From Fontibacillus puldeungensis (lineage in GTDB: Bacteria; Bacillota; Bacilli; Paenibacillales; Paenibacillaceae): a stretch of DNA of 64,000 bases. The DNA is taken from assembly GCF_042678945.1 (NCBI RefSeq), contig NZ_JBHTLM010000001.1:496001-560000 (forward strand). Reading direction: 5' to 3'. Position 1 is the stretch's first letter. Every line of letters starts with the position of its first letter. The notes under the pieces are model-generated. The model did not search any database and was not told the DNA's origin. It worked only from the letters and a program-made list of their open reading frames with translations. Positions 41,834-49,320 of this stretch are shown piece by piece. Made by a program: the position numbers and the translations under genes.

Positions 41834-42580
41834 ATGGCTGAGGAGCAGGAAAAGAAACAGAATATTTTGGATCATTTATCTGAGTTGCGCCGCCGATTAA
41901 TGCTTGTGTGCATCGTTTTTACGGCTGTGCTCGTCGGAGCTTTTTTCGTAGTCGACCCGATATACCACTACTTAACGATGAATGTGGTTTCCGGCGTTCG
42001 CATTGAACTAAATGCTTTCTCGTTTTGGGATGGCGTCGGAGTATACATGAAAATCGCTATGCTCGTGGCGCTTGGAATCACACTCCCCTTTTTACTGTTC
42101 CAGGTTTGGGCATTTGTCAGCCCCGGGCTGAGGCCGCAGGAACGCAAGGCTACTTTAAAATACATTCCGTATGTGTTTGTTTGTTTTCTGATCGGGATCG
42201 CATTTGGTTACTTTGTCGTCTTTCCGCTAGCGATGACGTTTACGGGCTCGATTAACAAACAACTGGGCCTTGTTGAAACCTACGGAATGGCGGACTATTT
42301 TAAGTTTTTAATTAACATCGTACTGCCGATTTCTTTGCTATTCGAGTTGCCGATCGTCATATTGTTTCTGACGCAGCTTCGAATTCTAACTCCAATGCGA
42401 CTTCGGAAAATGCGCAGAATTGCTTATTTCGTGCTTGTGGTCATTTCTGTGATGATCACGCCAGCGGATTTCTTTTCGGCGTTTCTGGTGCTCGTCCCGC
42501 TAATTATTTTGTATGAGCTCAGCGTGATGCTATCGAGCCGGGTGTACCGAAAGCAGCTCGCGGCTGATTATCAGCATTAG
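41834..42580 (+). CDS. tatC: Sec-independent translocase protein TatC
   Basis: A 248-residue polytopic receptor of the Tat pathway, which binds twin-Arg signal peptides. Six membrane helices are visible, along with the ILDHLSELRRRL start (about 11-22), FxFVSPGLRPQERK after helix 2, and FLPIVILF-like helices. ATG 41834 follows AAAGGAGG; the in-frame 41762 start is upstream of the hairpin and lacks a site. The unknown 159-residue gene follows 14 bp later. Confidence 0.94.
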   Translation: MAEEQEKKQNILDHLSELRRRLMLVCIVFTAVLVGAFFVVDPIYHYLTMNVVSGVRIELNAFSFWDGVGVYMKIAMLVALGITLPFLLFQVWAFVSPGLRPQERKATLKYIPYVFVCFLIGIAFGYFVVFPLAMTFTGSINKQLGLVETYGMADYFKFLINIVLPISLLFELPIVILFLTQLRILTPMRLRKMRRIAYFVLVVISVMITPADFFSAFLVLVPLIILYELSVMLSSRVYRKQLAADYQH

Positions 42581-42594
42581 GAGGATATTTCCAG

Positions 42595-43074
42595 GTGAGT
42601 TCATTTTATTATATTGCCGCCAACCGGGAACTTCCGACAGGCTCGTTCGGAAAAAACTTCAAGAGAATGACGATGAAGGACTATCTTACAAATGTGAATC
42701 CTGCCGCGAAGGATCAATTTCAAATGCAGGTCTTACTGGAGAAATACCCGGAAGGCGATAGGCTTGTAGAAATATATGATACGGAAGTGGATGCGGCCGG
42801 ATTGTATGTAACAGGGCCTTTTTCGGGTCAGGAAACCTCGGACCTCGTATTCTACGATACTAGCAAGAAGTGCCTTGCCGAATTGTTCGATTATCTACAC
42901 CGCAATATGGAAGCTGGAGAAGAAGTCGAGCTATATTCCTGCTGGGCGTTCGGATTGGAGCGTTTCTCGGAATCTCCCATAAGGGAACATAACTTTGAGA
43001 TAGAATTATCTTCATTTCAATTGGGGAATGAGTTTGAATGGAAAAAGCGCCAATATATCAGAGTAAGAAAGTAA
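42595..43074 (+). CDS. conserved hypothetical protein between tatC and groES
   Basis: A 159-residue acidic, soluble-looking protein (FYYIAANRELPTGSFGKNFKRMT at the N-terminus, many Tyr, Phe and Glu residues), with no signal peptide or membrane span. I do not recognise a family; the mid-region EVDAAGLYVTGPF and VELYSCWAFGLERF are distinctive. GTG 42595 follows AGGAGG with 7-nt spacing. In B. subtilis this position is held by ydiK and ydiL, which are membrane proteins, so it is not an ortholog of them. Confidence 0.75.
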   Translation: MSSFYYIAANRELPTGSFGKNFKRMTMKDYLTNVNPAAKDQFQMQVLLEKYPEGDRLVEIYDTEVDAAGLYVTGPFSGQETSDLVFYDTSKKCLAELFDYLHRNMEAGEEVELYSCWAFGLERFSESPIREHNFEIELSSFQLGNEFEWKKRQYIRVRK

Positions 43075-43167
43075 CCGTCCGGAATAATTGATATGACGAT
43101 AGGATAGAATGGAAATGGCGCTTGGGTAGAACTAGACCAGGAATAGAAAAAAAATGCATAAAGGAAC

Positions 43168-43234
43168 TTGAAATCTCTACGCAAGTTGAGTAATATAAAA
43201 GTGGTTGTTAGCACTTTGGCATATCGAGTGCTAA
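43168..43234 (+). promoter_or_regulatory. groESL promoter and CIRCE operator
   Basis: TTGAAA (43168-43173), a 17-bp spacer and TAATAT (43191-43196) form a sigma-A promoter. CIRCE follows: TTAGCACTT (43208-43216), a 9-bp spacer and GAGTGCTAA (43226-43234). It matches the HrcA operator with one mismatch, so groESL is under HrcA heat-shock repression. Confidence 0.95.
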
Positions 43235-43289
43235 TACATACAATATAACTAACTCATAACACAACATATTTAAAGGAGGCTGTTTTTTC

Positions 43290-43571
43290 ATGATCAAACC
43301 TTTAGGTGAACGCGTTCTGGTACAACCGATCGAACAAGAGGAGACTACAGCATTTGGCATCGTGCTTCCGGATACGGCGAAAGAAAAGCCGCAAGAAGGC
43401 AAAGTCATCGCTGTTGGCAGCGGAGCTTTGAAGGATGGAGTACGCGTTCCGCTGGAAGTTAAAGAAGGCGACCGTGTTTTGTTCTCCAAATATGCCGGTA
43501 CTGAAGTGAAATACGAAGGTAAAGAGTATTTGATTATGAAAGAAAGCGACATTCACGCGATTATCGGCTAA
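43290..43571 (+). CDS. groES: co-chaperonin GroES
   Basis: The 93-residue 10-kDa lid of GroEL. IKPLGERVLVQPI (N-terminus), the mobile-loop region EEETTAFGIVLPD (about 16-28), the roof GSGALKDGVRVPL and the C-terminal KYAGTEVKYEGKEYLIMKESDIHAII are all conserved. It lies 56 bp after the CIRCE operator and 48 bp before groEL. Confidence 0.97.
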   Translation: MIKPLGERVLVQPIEQEETTAFGIVLPDTAKEKPQEGKVIAVGSGALKDGVRVPLEVKEGDRVLFSKYAGTEVKYEGKEYLIMKESDIHAIIG

Positions 43572-43619
43572 GCTTAGCCGAGACATATCCATTTTAATTA
43601 TTTGGGAGGTAATTTCACT

Positions 43620-45248
43620 ATGGCAAAAGAAATCAAATTTTCTGAAGACGCCCGCCATGCGATGCTGCGTGGGGTTGACGCATTGGCTAATGCAGTAAAA
43701 GTTACGCTCGGTCCTAAAGGCCGCAACGTTGTACTTGAGAAGAAATTTGGCAGCCCGCTCATCACCAATGACGGTGTGACGATCGCTAAAGAAATCGAAT
43801 TGGAAAATGCTTTTGAAAATATGGGCGCACAGCTCGTTAAAGAAGTTGCTACAAAAACGAACGACGTTGCCGGTGACGGTACAACGACAGCTACGGTTCT
43901 GGCTCAAGCCCTGATCCGTGAAGGACTGAAAAACGTAACTGCAGGCGCTAGCCCAATCGGACTTCGCAAAGGGATCGACAAAGCGGTTCGTGCTGCTGTA
44001 GCAGAACTGAAAGACATCTCCAAAGCTATCGAAGGCAAACAGTCAATTGCTCAAGTTGCAGCAATTTCCGCAGCTGACGAAGAAGTTGGCGAATTGATCG
44101 CAGAAGCTATGGAAAAAGTGGGTAAAGACGGCGTTATCACCGTTGAAGAATCCCGCGGCTTTGCAACGGAGCTTGAAGTGGTTGAAGGGATGCAATTCGA
44201 CCGCGGTTATGTATCTCCTTACATGATCACCGATACGGACAAAATGGAAGCCGTACTCGATAATCCATATATCCTGATTACTGACAAAAAGATCAGCAGC
44301 ACGCAAGAAATCCTGCCGATCCTGGAGAAAATCGTGCAACAATCCAGACCGCTGCTCATCATCGCTGAAGACATCGAAGGCGAAGCACAAGCTATGCTGA
44401 TCGTGAACAAACTGCGTGGTACGTTTAGTGCAGTAGCTGTTAAAGCTCCTGGTTTCGGTGACCGCCGTGAAGCAATGCTGCAAGATATCGCTGCATTGAC
44501 AGGCGGCCAAGTAATCACTGAGAAACTCGGCCTTGACCTAAAGAGCACAACCGTTGATCAACTTGGTAACGCACGTCAAGTTATCGTTACGAAAGAAAAT
44601 ACGACGATCGTGGACGGCAGTGGCGACAAAGACGACATCAATGCTCGCGTAAATCAAATCCGCGCTCAACTGGAAGAAACGACTTCCGAATTTGACAAAG
44701 AAAAACTGCAAGAACGTCTGGCTAAACTGGCTGGCGGCGTAGCGGTTATCAAAGTCGGCGCAGCTACGGAAACTGAGCTGAAAGAACGCAAACTGCGCAT
44801 CGAAGATGCTTTGAATGCAACTCGTGCTGCTGTTGAAGAAGGTATCGTATCCGGCGGCGGCGTAGCCCTCGTGAACGTATACAATGCAGTTGCTGCTGTA
44901 GAAGCTGTTGGCGACGAAAAAACCGGCGTAAACATCGTGCTTCGCGCGCTTGAAGAACCGGTTCGTACGATTGCAGCCAATGCTGGTGAGGAAGGCTCCG
45001 TGATCGTGGATCGCCTGAAGAAGGAAAAAGTAGGTATCGGCTACAACGCGGCTACCGGCGAATGGGTGAACATGATTGAAGCAGGTATCGTTGACCCTGC
45101 GAAAGTTACTCGTTCCGCACTGCAACACGCTGCATCCGTTGCTGGTTTGTTCCTGACGACAGAAGCTGTCATCGCTGACAAACCGGAACCAGAAAAATCA
45201 GCTGCTCCTGACATGGGCGGTATGGGTGGAATGGGCGGCATGATGTAA
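43620..45248 (+). CDS. groEL: chaperonin GroEL
   Basis: A 542-residue chaperonin. AKEIKFSEDARHAMLRGVD, TLGPKGRN, DGTTTATVL (about 86-94) and the ATP-binding domains are complete, and the C-terminus ends in GGMGGMGGMM repeats, as in GroEL. ATG 43620 follows GGGAGG; the in-frame start at 43602 overlaps the ribosome site. It is co-transcribed with groES and is followed by a terminator. Confidence 0.98.
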   Translation: MAKEIKFSEDARHAMLRGVDALANAVKVTLGPKGRNVVLEKKFGSPLITNDGVTIAKEIELENAFENMGAQLVKEVATKTNDVAGDGTTTATVLAQALIREGLKNVTAGASPIGLRKGIDKAVRAAVAELKDISKAIEGKQSIAQVAAISAADEEVGELIAEAMEKVGKDGVITVEESRGFATELEVVEGMQFDRGYVSPYMITDTDKMEAVLDNPYILITDKKISSTQEILPILEKIVQQSRPLLIIAEDIEGEAQAMLIVNKLRGTFSAVAVKAPGFGDRREAMLQDIAALTGGQVITEKLGLDLKSTTVDQLGNARQVIVTKENTTIVDGSGDKDDINARVNQIRAQLEETTSEFDKEKLQERLAKLAGGVAVIKVGAATETELKERKLRIEDALNATRAAVEEGIVSGGGVALVNVYNAVAAVEAVGDEKTGVNIVLRALEEPVRTIAANAGEEGSVIVDRLKKEKVGIGYNAATGEWVNMIEAGIVDPAKVTRSALQHAASVAGLFLTTEAVIADKPEPEKSAAPDMGGMGGMGGMM

Positions 45249-45283
45249 TAAAGGGTCTAAAAACCCTATAATACCGCATAGTG

Positions 45284-45312
45284 AAAGGCTCCCGAGAGGG
45301 GGCCTTTTTCAA
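45284..45312 (+). terminator. terminator of groESL
   Basis: The stem AAAGGCTCCC/GGGGGCCTTT with a GAGA tetraloop is followed by TTTTT, 36 bp after the stop. Confidence 0.9.
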
Positions 45313-45332
45313 TAAAATCACGACAAAATCAT

Positions 45333-45530
45333 AGAACTTACTAGATGTATTTTGTACAGTTAAAACATCGACTTTCCCGGAGCCTTAAGCATTTAGATGC
45401 AGAAAGTACAGCTAAAAGGAGCAAAATAACTCTGCCAAGCCCAATTGGCTCGTTTTAGATGTAGGAAATGCAGTTAACATCCGAAAATCCGGAATTTGCC
45501 AGGAAATAGCTGCGCGAATTACATTTATTT
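45333..45530. repeat. dispersed intergenic repeat family 1, copy C
   Basis: It begins AGAACTTACTAGATGTATTT. Direct units start at 45342, 45394 and 45456 (TAGATGTA.., TAGATGCA.., TAGATGTA..), and an inverted unit is at 45507-45527 (TAGCTGCGCGAATTACATTTA). It lies between the groEL terminator and a second, gene-less terminator, in a 525-bp gap before the methyltransferase gene. Confidence 0.8.
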
Positions 45531-45582
45531 GTAGATGTTACAATTTTCTTCCTCGTGCTCAAACGTATGGGGTGAGCCAAGG

Positions 45583-45607
45583 ACCTAGCCGCAGGCTAGG
45601 TTTTTTT
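45583..45607 (+). terminator. isolated strong terminator after repeat copy C
   Basis: The perfect stem ACCTAGCC/GGCTAGGT with a 3-nt loop is followed by TTTTTT. No gene ends directly upstream of it; the preceding region is copy C of the repeat. Confidence 0.8.
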
Positions 45608-45773
45608 CTTAGCGGCCTGAAGAGCCGGAGGGGATGGCTCCTTTGGCTTTCAATTTTCAGCAGGTTCCACATTTAAGATCTTCAGATTTAATTCAGAATT
45701 TCCTTCCCTTTATCTACAGATTTATCAACTATGCTTGAAAACATCAGATGAGGGAGAGGAGCCTGTCACGATT

Positions 45774-46355
45774 ATGGATATCAAAACATGGGTCGAAGAA
45801 AAGTCGGTTTTTCTTTATAAATTTTTACGTTCACCGAAGCAAGTCGGCAGTATAACCCCAAGCTCGAGAGATTTGGCTATGGCTATGCTGGAGCCGATTG
45901 AATGGCAAAGAACCTACGCCATTGCGGAACTGGGAGTAGGCACCGGGGCAATTACCAGGTTTATCCCGAGTGCGGCAAGACCAGAAACCAAGGTGATCTT
46001 GTTTGAAAAAGATGCATATCTACGCCGCAGATTATCAGCCCGCTATCCGGACTACGCATGTTATGCGGATTGTCTCCTGCTTGAGGATTCGCTGGAGCAA
46101 GAAGGAATAGAGCAGCTGGATTGCATGATTAGCGGGCTACCCTTTTTCAATTTCCATCAAAAGGTACGGGATCAGCTTATTGAGCAGATTGTAGCCTCAC
46201 TTAAGGAGGATGGGCTATTTATTGCTTTTCAGTATTCACAGCAGATGAAAAGGCAGTTGATGGAGCATTTTGAAATCGAAGCGATCCGTTTCGTTCCTCT
46301 GAATATCCCCCCAGCGTTCGTATATATTTGCCGAAAGAAAAGGAAGGCGTTATGA
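45774..46355 (+). CDS. SAM-dependent methyltransferase (phospholipid N-methyltransferase-like)
   Basis: A ~193-residue class-I methyltransferase. After an amphipathic N-terminus, SPKQVGSITPSSRDLA (20-35) and the SAM motif AELGVGTGAIT (51-61) match the PmtA/KsgA-like group that methylates phosphatidylethanolamine; SGLPFFNF is at the position of motif IV. TTG 45735 is the alternative start; ATG 45774 follows GGGAGAGGAG by 12 nt. Its ATGA overlap with the PAP2 gene, and the linked sensor system, suggest a membrane-lipid role. The methyl acceptor is unproven. Confidence 0.8.
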   Translation: MDIKTWVEEKSVFLYKFLRSPKQVGSITPSSRDLAMAMLEPIEWQRTYAIAELGVGTGAITRFIPSAARPETKVILFEKDAYLRRRLSARYPDYACYADCLLLEDSLEQEGIEQLDCMISGLPFFNFHQKVRDQLIEQIVASLKEDGLFIAFQYSQQMKRQLMEHFEIEAIRFVPLNIPPAFVYICRKKRKAL

Positions 46356-47020
46356 GTTCTAAACTTAAGGCGTATACTCCACTATTATGGGTATTGGTCA
46401 TCCCGGTACTAAACCTTCTTTATGCGCCGCTTAATCATGGAAAAGGAACTGTGAGCAGCCTGATGACAGATTTGGATAAACAGATTCCATTTATACCGGC
46501 CTTTATTGTTCCGTATCTATTGTGGTACCCTTTTATCATCATCATGCTGATTATTTTTTGTGCAAATAATAAACGGGTCTACTATCGAACGCTGCTCACT
46601 CAATGTCTCGGTTTGATTTCATGTTACCTCATTTATGTACTATTTCAGACCACAGTGCCTCGTCCGTCCATTCCTGATTATGGAGTGCTATACAAGCTTG
46701 TTGGTTTCGTTTACAATACGGACGAACCGTTCAATTGCTTTCCCAGTATTCATGTGCTGACCAGCTATTTAATGATCAAGGGTGTATCCCTTTGTCCCCA
46801 TTTTTCGAAGCTCGTCAGATTAGTGGTCTTCGCTTGTTCATGGTCCATTATTTGCTCTACCTTTTTTGTGAAGCAGCATGTTTTGCTGGATGCCGCTGGT
46901 GCGATCGCCTTGGTGGAAATGCTGTGGTTTGCAGTTGGCCGGCTGTCGCCATTCAAAGAGATGAGCATGCAAAAGGGAGTTAGTCCAAGTGAAAAAAATG
47001 AATATTTTGATCGTCGATGA
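46352..47020 (+). CDS. PAP2-superfamily membrane phosphatase or inositol-phosphotransferase-like protein
   Basis: A 222-residue membrane protein with about six helices. It contains the PAP2 catalytic pattern RPSIPDYG, CFPSIHVLTSYL (motif 2) and STFFVKQHVLLDAAGAI (motif 3, catalytic His). Members dephosphorylate lipid phosphates or undecaprenyl diphosphate or exchange phospho-headgroups. ATG 46352 overlaps the methyltransferase stop. It overlaps the response-regulator gene by 32 nt, in another frame. Confidence 0.8.
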   Translation: MSSKLKAYTPLLWVLVIPVLNLLYAPLNHGKGTVSSLMTDLDKQIPFIPAFIVPYLLWYPFIIIMLIIFCANNKRVYYRTLLTQCLGLISCYLIYVLFQTTVPRPSIPDYGVLYKLVGFVYNTDEPFNCFPSIHVLTSYLMIKGVSLCPHFSKLVRLVVFACSWSIICSTFFVKQHVLLDAAGAIALVEMLWFAVGRLSPFKEMSMQKGVSPSEKNEYFDRR

Positions 47021-47684
47021 TGATCAGGAGATCAGGGATGTGCTGCATGTCTACTTGCGGAATGAAGGTTATCATGTGGCGGAGGCAGTCGATGGATTGC
47101 AGGCTCTGCACATTTTACAGCAGGAAGAGATCCATTTGATTATTCTGGATGTAATGATGCCTAATATGGATGGTATCGCAGCATGCCTGCAAATCCGGGA
47201 GAAATCTGACATCCCGATTATCATGCTTTCGGCTAAAGAAGAATCCCTTGATAAAATTACCGGCCTGTCCACCGGGGCGGACGATTATGTGACGAAGCCA
47301 TTCCATCCGCTGGAGCTTATAGCCAGAGTAAAGGCGCAACTGAGAAGGCAGAATTTCCTCATCCATCAACAAGGCAGTGCATCGGAAATTCTTATTGATG
47401 AGCTGGTCATCAACAAAGATCAGCATATGGTTACCGTGCGCGGCAATCCGGTAGCTCTGACTCCGATTGAGTTCTCTATTCTGGAACTGCTCTCGCTTCA
47501 CCGAGGACAAGTATTTAGTGTCGAAAAGATTCACCAGTGCGTGTGGAAGGACCAGACCCCCTTTTTTTCGGATAATACCGTTATGGTGCACGTCCGGAAC
47601 ATCCGCGAAAAGATTGAAATCAATCCAAGATCGCCTCAATACATTAAAACCGTATGGGGAGTGGGGTATAAAATTGAAAAGTAA
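46989..47684 (+). CDS. OmpR/VanR-type response regulator
   Basis: A 231-residue response regulator. The receiver domain has DDD near 10, the phospho-Asp in LIILDVMMPNMDG (about 54), LSAKEE and TKPFHPLELIARVK (Lys near 104); a winged-helix OmpR output domain (LTPIEFSILELLSL to VWGVGYKIE) follows. GTG 46989 or ATG 46998 is possible. It sits inside the lipid-gene operon, 32 nt overlapping the PAP2 gene, and overlaps the kinase gene. Confidence 0.92.
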   Translation: MKKMNILIVDDDQEIRDVLHVYLRNEGYHVAEAVDGLQALHILQQEEIHLIILDVMMPNMDGIAACLQIREKSDIPIIMLSAKEESLDKITGLSTGADDYVTKPFHPLELIARVKAQLRRQNFLIHQQGSASEILIDELVINKDQHMVTVRGNPVALTPIEFSILELLSLHRGQVFSVEKIHQCVWKDQTPFFSDNTVMVHVRNIREKIEINPRSPQYIKTVWGVGYKIEK

Positions 47685-48738
47685 ATTCTTCAGCACCATT
47701 ACTGGAATTAATAATATCCGTATGCGGATGATCTGGTCATTTCTTTTAAGTACAATTTTTGCGTTCACTATTTCGGCATTCATCCCGAGCGTTTTTGATA
47801 ATTACTACTTGGACCTTCCTTTTTGGCTTCTGAGTTTTCTCATTCCGTTTCTTTGCAGCTTCTTTTTTCTAACCAGGCATATAATCCGCTATGTGTTGAC
47901 CTTGGCGGCGGGACTTGATGTCATTGCACAAGGAAAATTGCATTACCGGGTACCGGTAACCCGAAGAGATGAGTTGGGGAACGTTGCCGTTAATATTAAT
48001 GCGATGGCTGAGAAGCTCGAAGCACAAATCAACAGGGAGCGAATGCTGGAGAAAGCCAAGCTGGAATTAATCACAGGCGTCTCTCACGACTTGAGGACGC
48101 CTCTTACGAGCATTATCGGTTATCTGGACCTGCTGAAGGACAAGGCTTACCGGGACGAGGAGGAGCATGACCGTTTTGTCAGCAACACCTATAACAAATC
48201 GCTGCAGCTGAAGTCATTGATTGGCGATTTGTTTGAATACACCAGGTTAACGATTCACGAAGTGAAGCTTGAGAAAGAGACGATTAACCTGCGTGAGCTG
48301 TTGGTTCAGTTGCTGGTTGAAATGGAGCCGATCGCGAAGGAAAATCAACTCATGCTGGAAACCTCAATCTCGAATGGACGCATTATGGCTGAGGTGGATC
48401 CCGAGATGATCAGAAGATCCATTGATAATCTTTTGATGAACGCGCTTAAGTTCTCTGTAAGACCCGGACTGATTCGCGTAATGCTGTGCCAATATGAAGG
48501 GATGGCGCGAATTACCGTTGAGAACGAGGGAGCACCGATCACGAAGGAGCAGGAGGAGCGGCTACTGGAGCGATTTTATAAAGCCGATGATGCCAGAAGC
48601 CAGCAGAACATTCAAACGGGGAGCGGTTTAGGTTTATCGATTGCTAAAAGCATTGCTGAACTCCACGGGGGGGCGCTGGAGCATGAGCACTTGAACGGGC
48701 ATTTTCGGTTTCATATTATTTTGCCCTTATTTGATTGA
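47674..48738 (+). CDS. VanS-type sensor histidine kinase
   Basis: A 354-residue kinase with two membrane helices (about 20-40 and 50-72) and only a short extracytoplasmic loop, a HAMP domain (YVLTLAAGLDVIAQGKLHYRVPV), H-box GVSHDLRTPLTSIIGYL, N-box DNLLMNALKFS and GSGLGLSIAKSI. The long in-frame extension from 47467 is not real: TTG 47674, after GGGGAGTGG, gives the expected N-terminus and overlaps the regulator stop. The small sensor loop suggests it senses the membrane or a lipid-bound compound, which is inference. Confidence 0.92.
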   Translation: MKSKFFSTITGINNIRMRMIWSFLLSTIFAFTISAFIPSVFDNYYLDLPFWLLSFLIPFLCSFFFLTRHIIRYVLTLAAGLDVIAQGKLHYRVPVTRRDELGNVAVNINAMAEKLEAQINRERMLEKAKLELITGVSHDLRTPLTSIIGYLDLLKDKAYRDEEEHDRFVSNTYNKSLQLKSLIGDLFEYTRLTIHEVKLEKETINLRELLVQLLVEMEPIAKENQLMLETSISNGRIMAEVDPEMIRRSIDNLLMNALKFSVRPGLIRVMLCQYEGMARITVENEGAPITKEQEERLLERFYKADDARSQQNIQTGSGLGLSIAKSIAELHGGALEHEHLNGHFRFHIILPLFD

Positions 48739-48831
48739 GATATCGAAACATAGGACGAAGAGAAATTTTATGGTAGAATCAAGGTGCTTTTTGAAACAAG
48801 TTCATGATGTATGCTGGAGGAGAGGCAAGTT

Positions 48832-49164
48832 ATGAAGAGTAGAAAGGAAGCTATTGATTACTGCTTGGGTTTGGGAAATACATATGAAGACTACCCGTTT
48901 CGCGATAAAAATTGGACATTAATGCGACAAGTTGAAAACAATAAGGTGTTTGCGTGGATTTTTGAAAAAGACGACCATACTTGGATCAATGTGAAGTGTG
49001 AGCCGGGTTCTCTGATTTTCTGGCGTCAGCTTTACACTTCGGTAGTTCCGGCATTTCATCTTAATAAAGAACATTGGAATTCAATAATTCTTGACGGCAG
49101 CATTCCAGAGAAGGAAATATTCGAAATGATAAGACAAAGTTATCTATTAACTAAAGGAAAGTAA
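48832..49164 (+). CDS. MmcQ/YjbR family protein
   Basis: A 110-residue small protein with the YjbR fold features: YEDYPFRDKNWTLMR, FAWIFEKDDHTWINVKCEP, and the C-terminal NKEHWNSIILDGSIPEKEI. Members are annotated as DNA-binding or of unknown role. ATG 48832 follows GGAGG; the in-frame 48811 start lies upstream of the ribosome site. It appears monocistronic. Confidence 0.88.
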   Translation: MKSRKEAIDYCLGLGNTYEDYPFRDKNWTLMRQVENNKVFAWIFEKDDHTWINVKCEPGSLIFWRQLYTSVVPAFHLNKEHWNSIILDGSIPEKEIFEMIRQSYLLTKGK

Positions 49165-49222
49165 ACCGAGAAAACTTAAATTTTCTGGCGACTGTGCTAA
49201 GGGTGAAACTGAATTACAAAAA

Positions 49223-49267
49223 TTATGATAACCGGTTGACATATTATATGTCAACCGGTTATCATAA
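49223..49267 (+). promoter_or_regulatory. perfect paired LacI-type operator over the sugar-importer promoter
   Basis: Two 21-bp arms, mutually inverted and identical (49223-49243 and 49247-49267), with a 3-bp centre. Each arm contains GATAACCGGTTGACAT, whose AACCGGTT core with central CpG is typical of LacI-family sites. A promoter TTGACA (49236-49241), 18 bp, TATCAT (49260-49265) lies inside the palindrome, so binding should block transcription. Confidence 0.88.
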
Positions 49268-49320
49268 GGGTGTGCAATGATTGAATGCGCATACAAAATG
49301 AGGGTTAGGGGGAAATGGTC

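Noticed and set aside
43302..43907. 201-residue minus-strand frame over groES-groEL
   Set aside because: The plus strand codes for unmistakable chaperonins, and this frame crosses their gene boundary without a start signal.
4123..45530. CRISPR array or direct-repeat array for family 1 repeats
   Set aside because: Units are degenerate, only three or four per copy, unequal in spacing and partly inverted, with no cas genes in the window.
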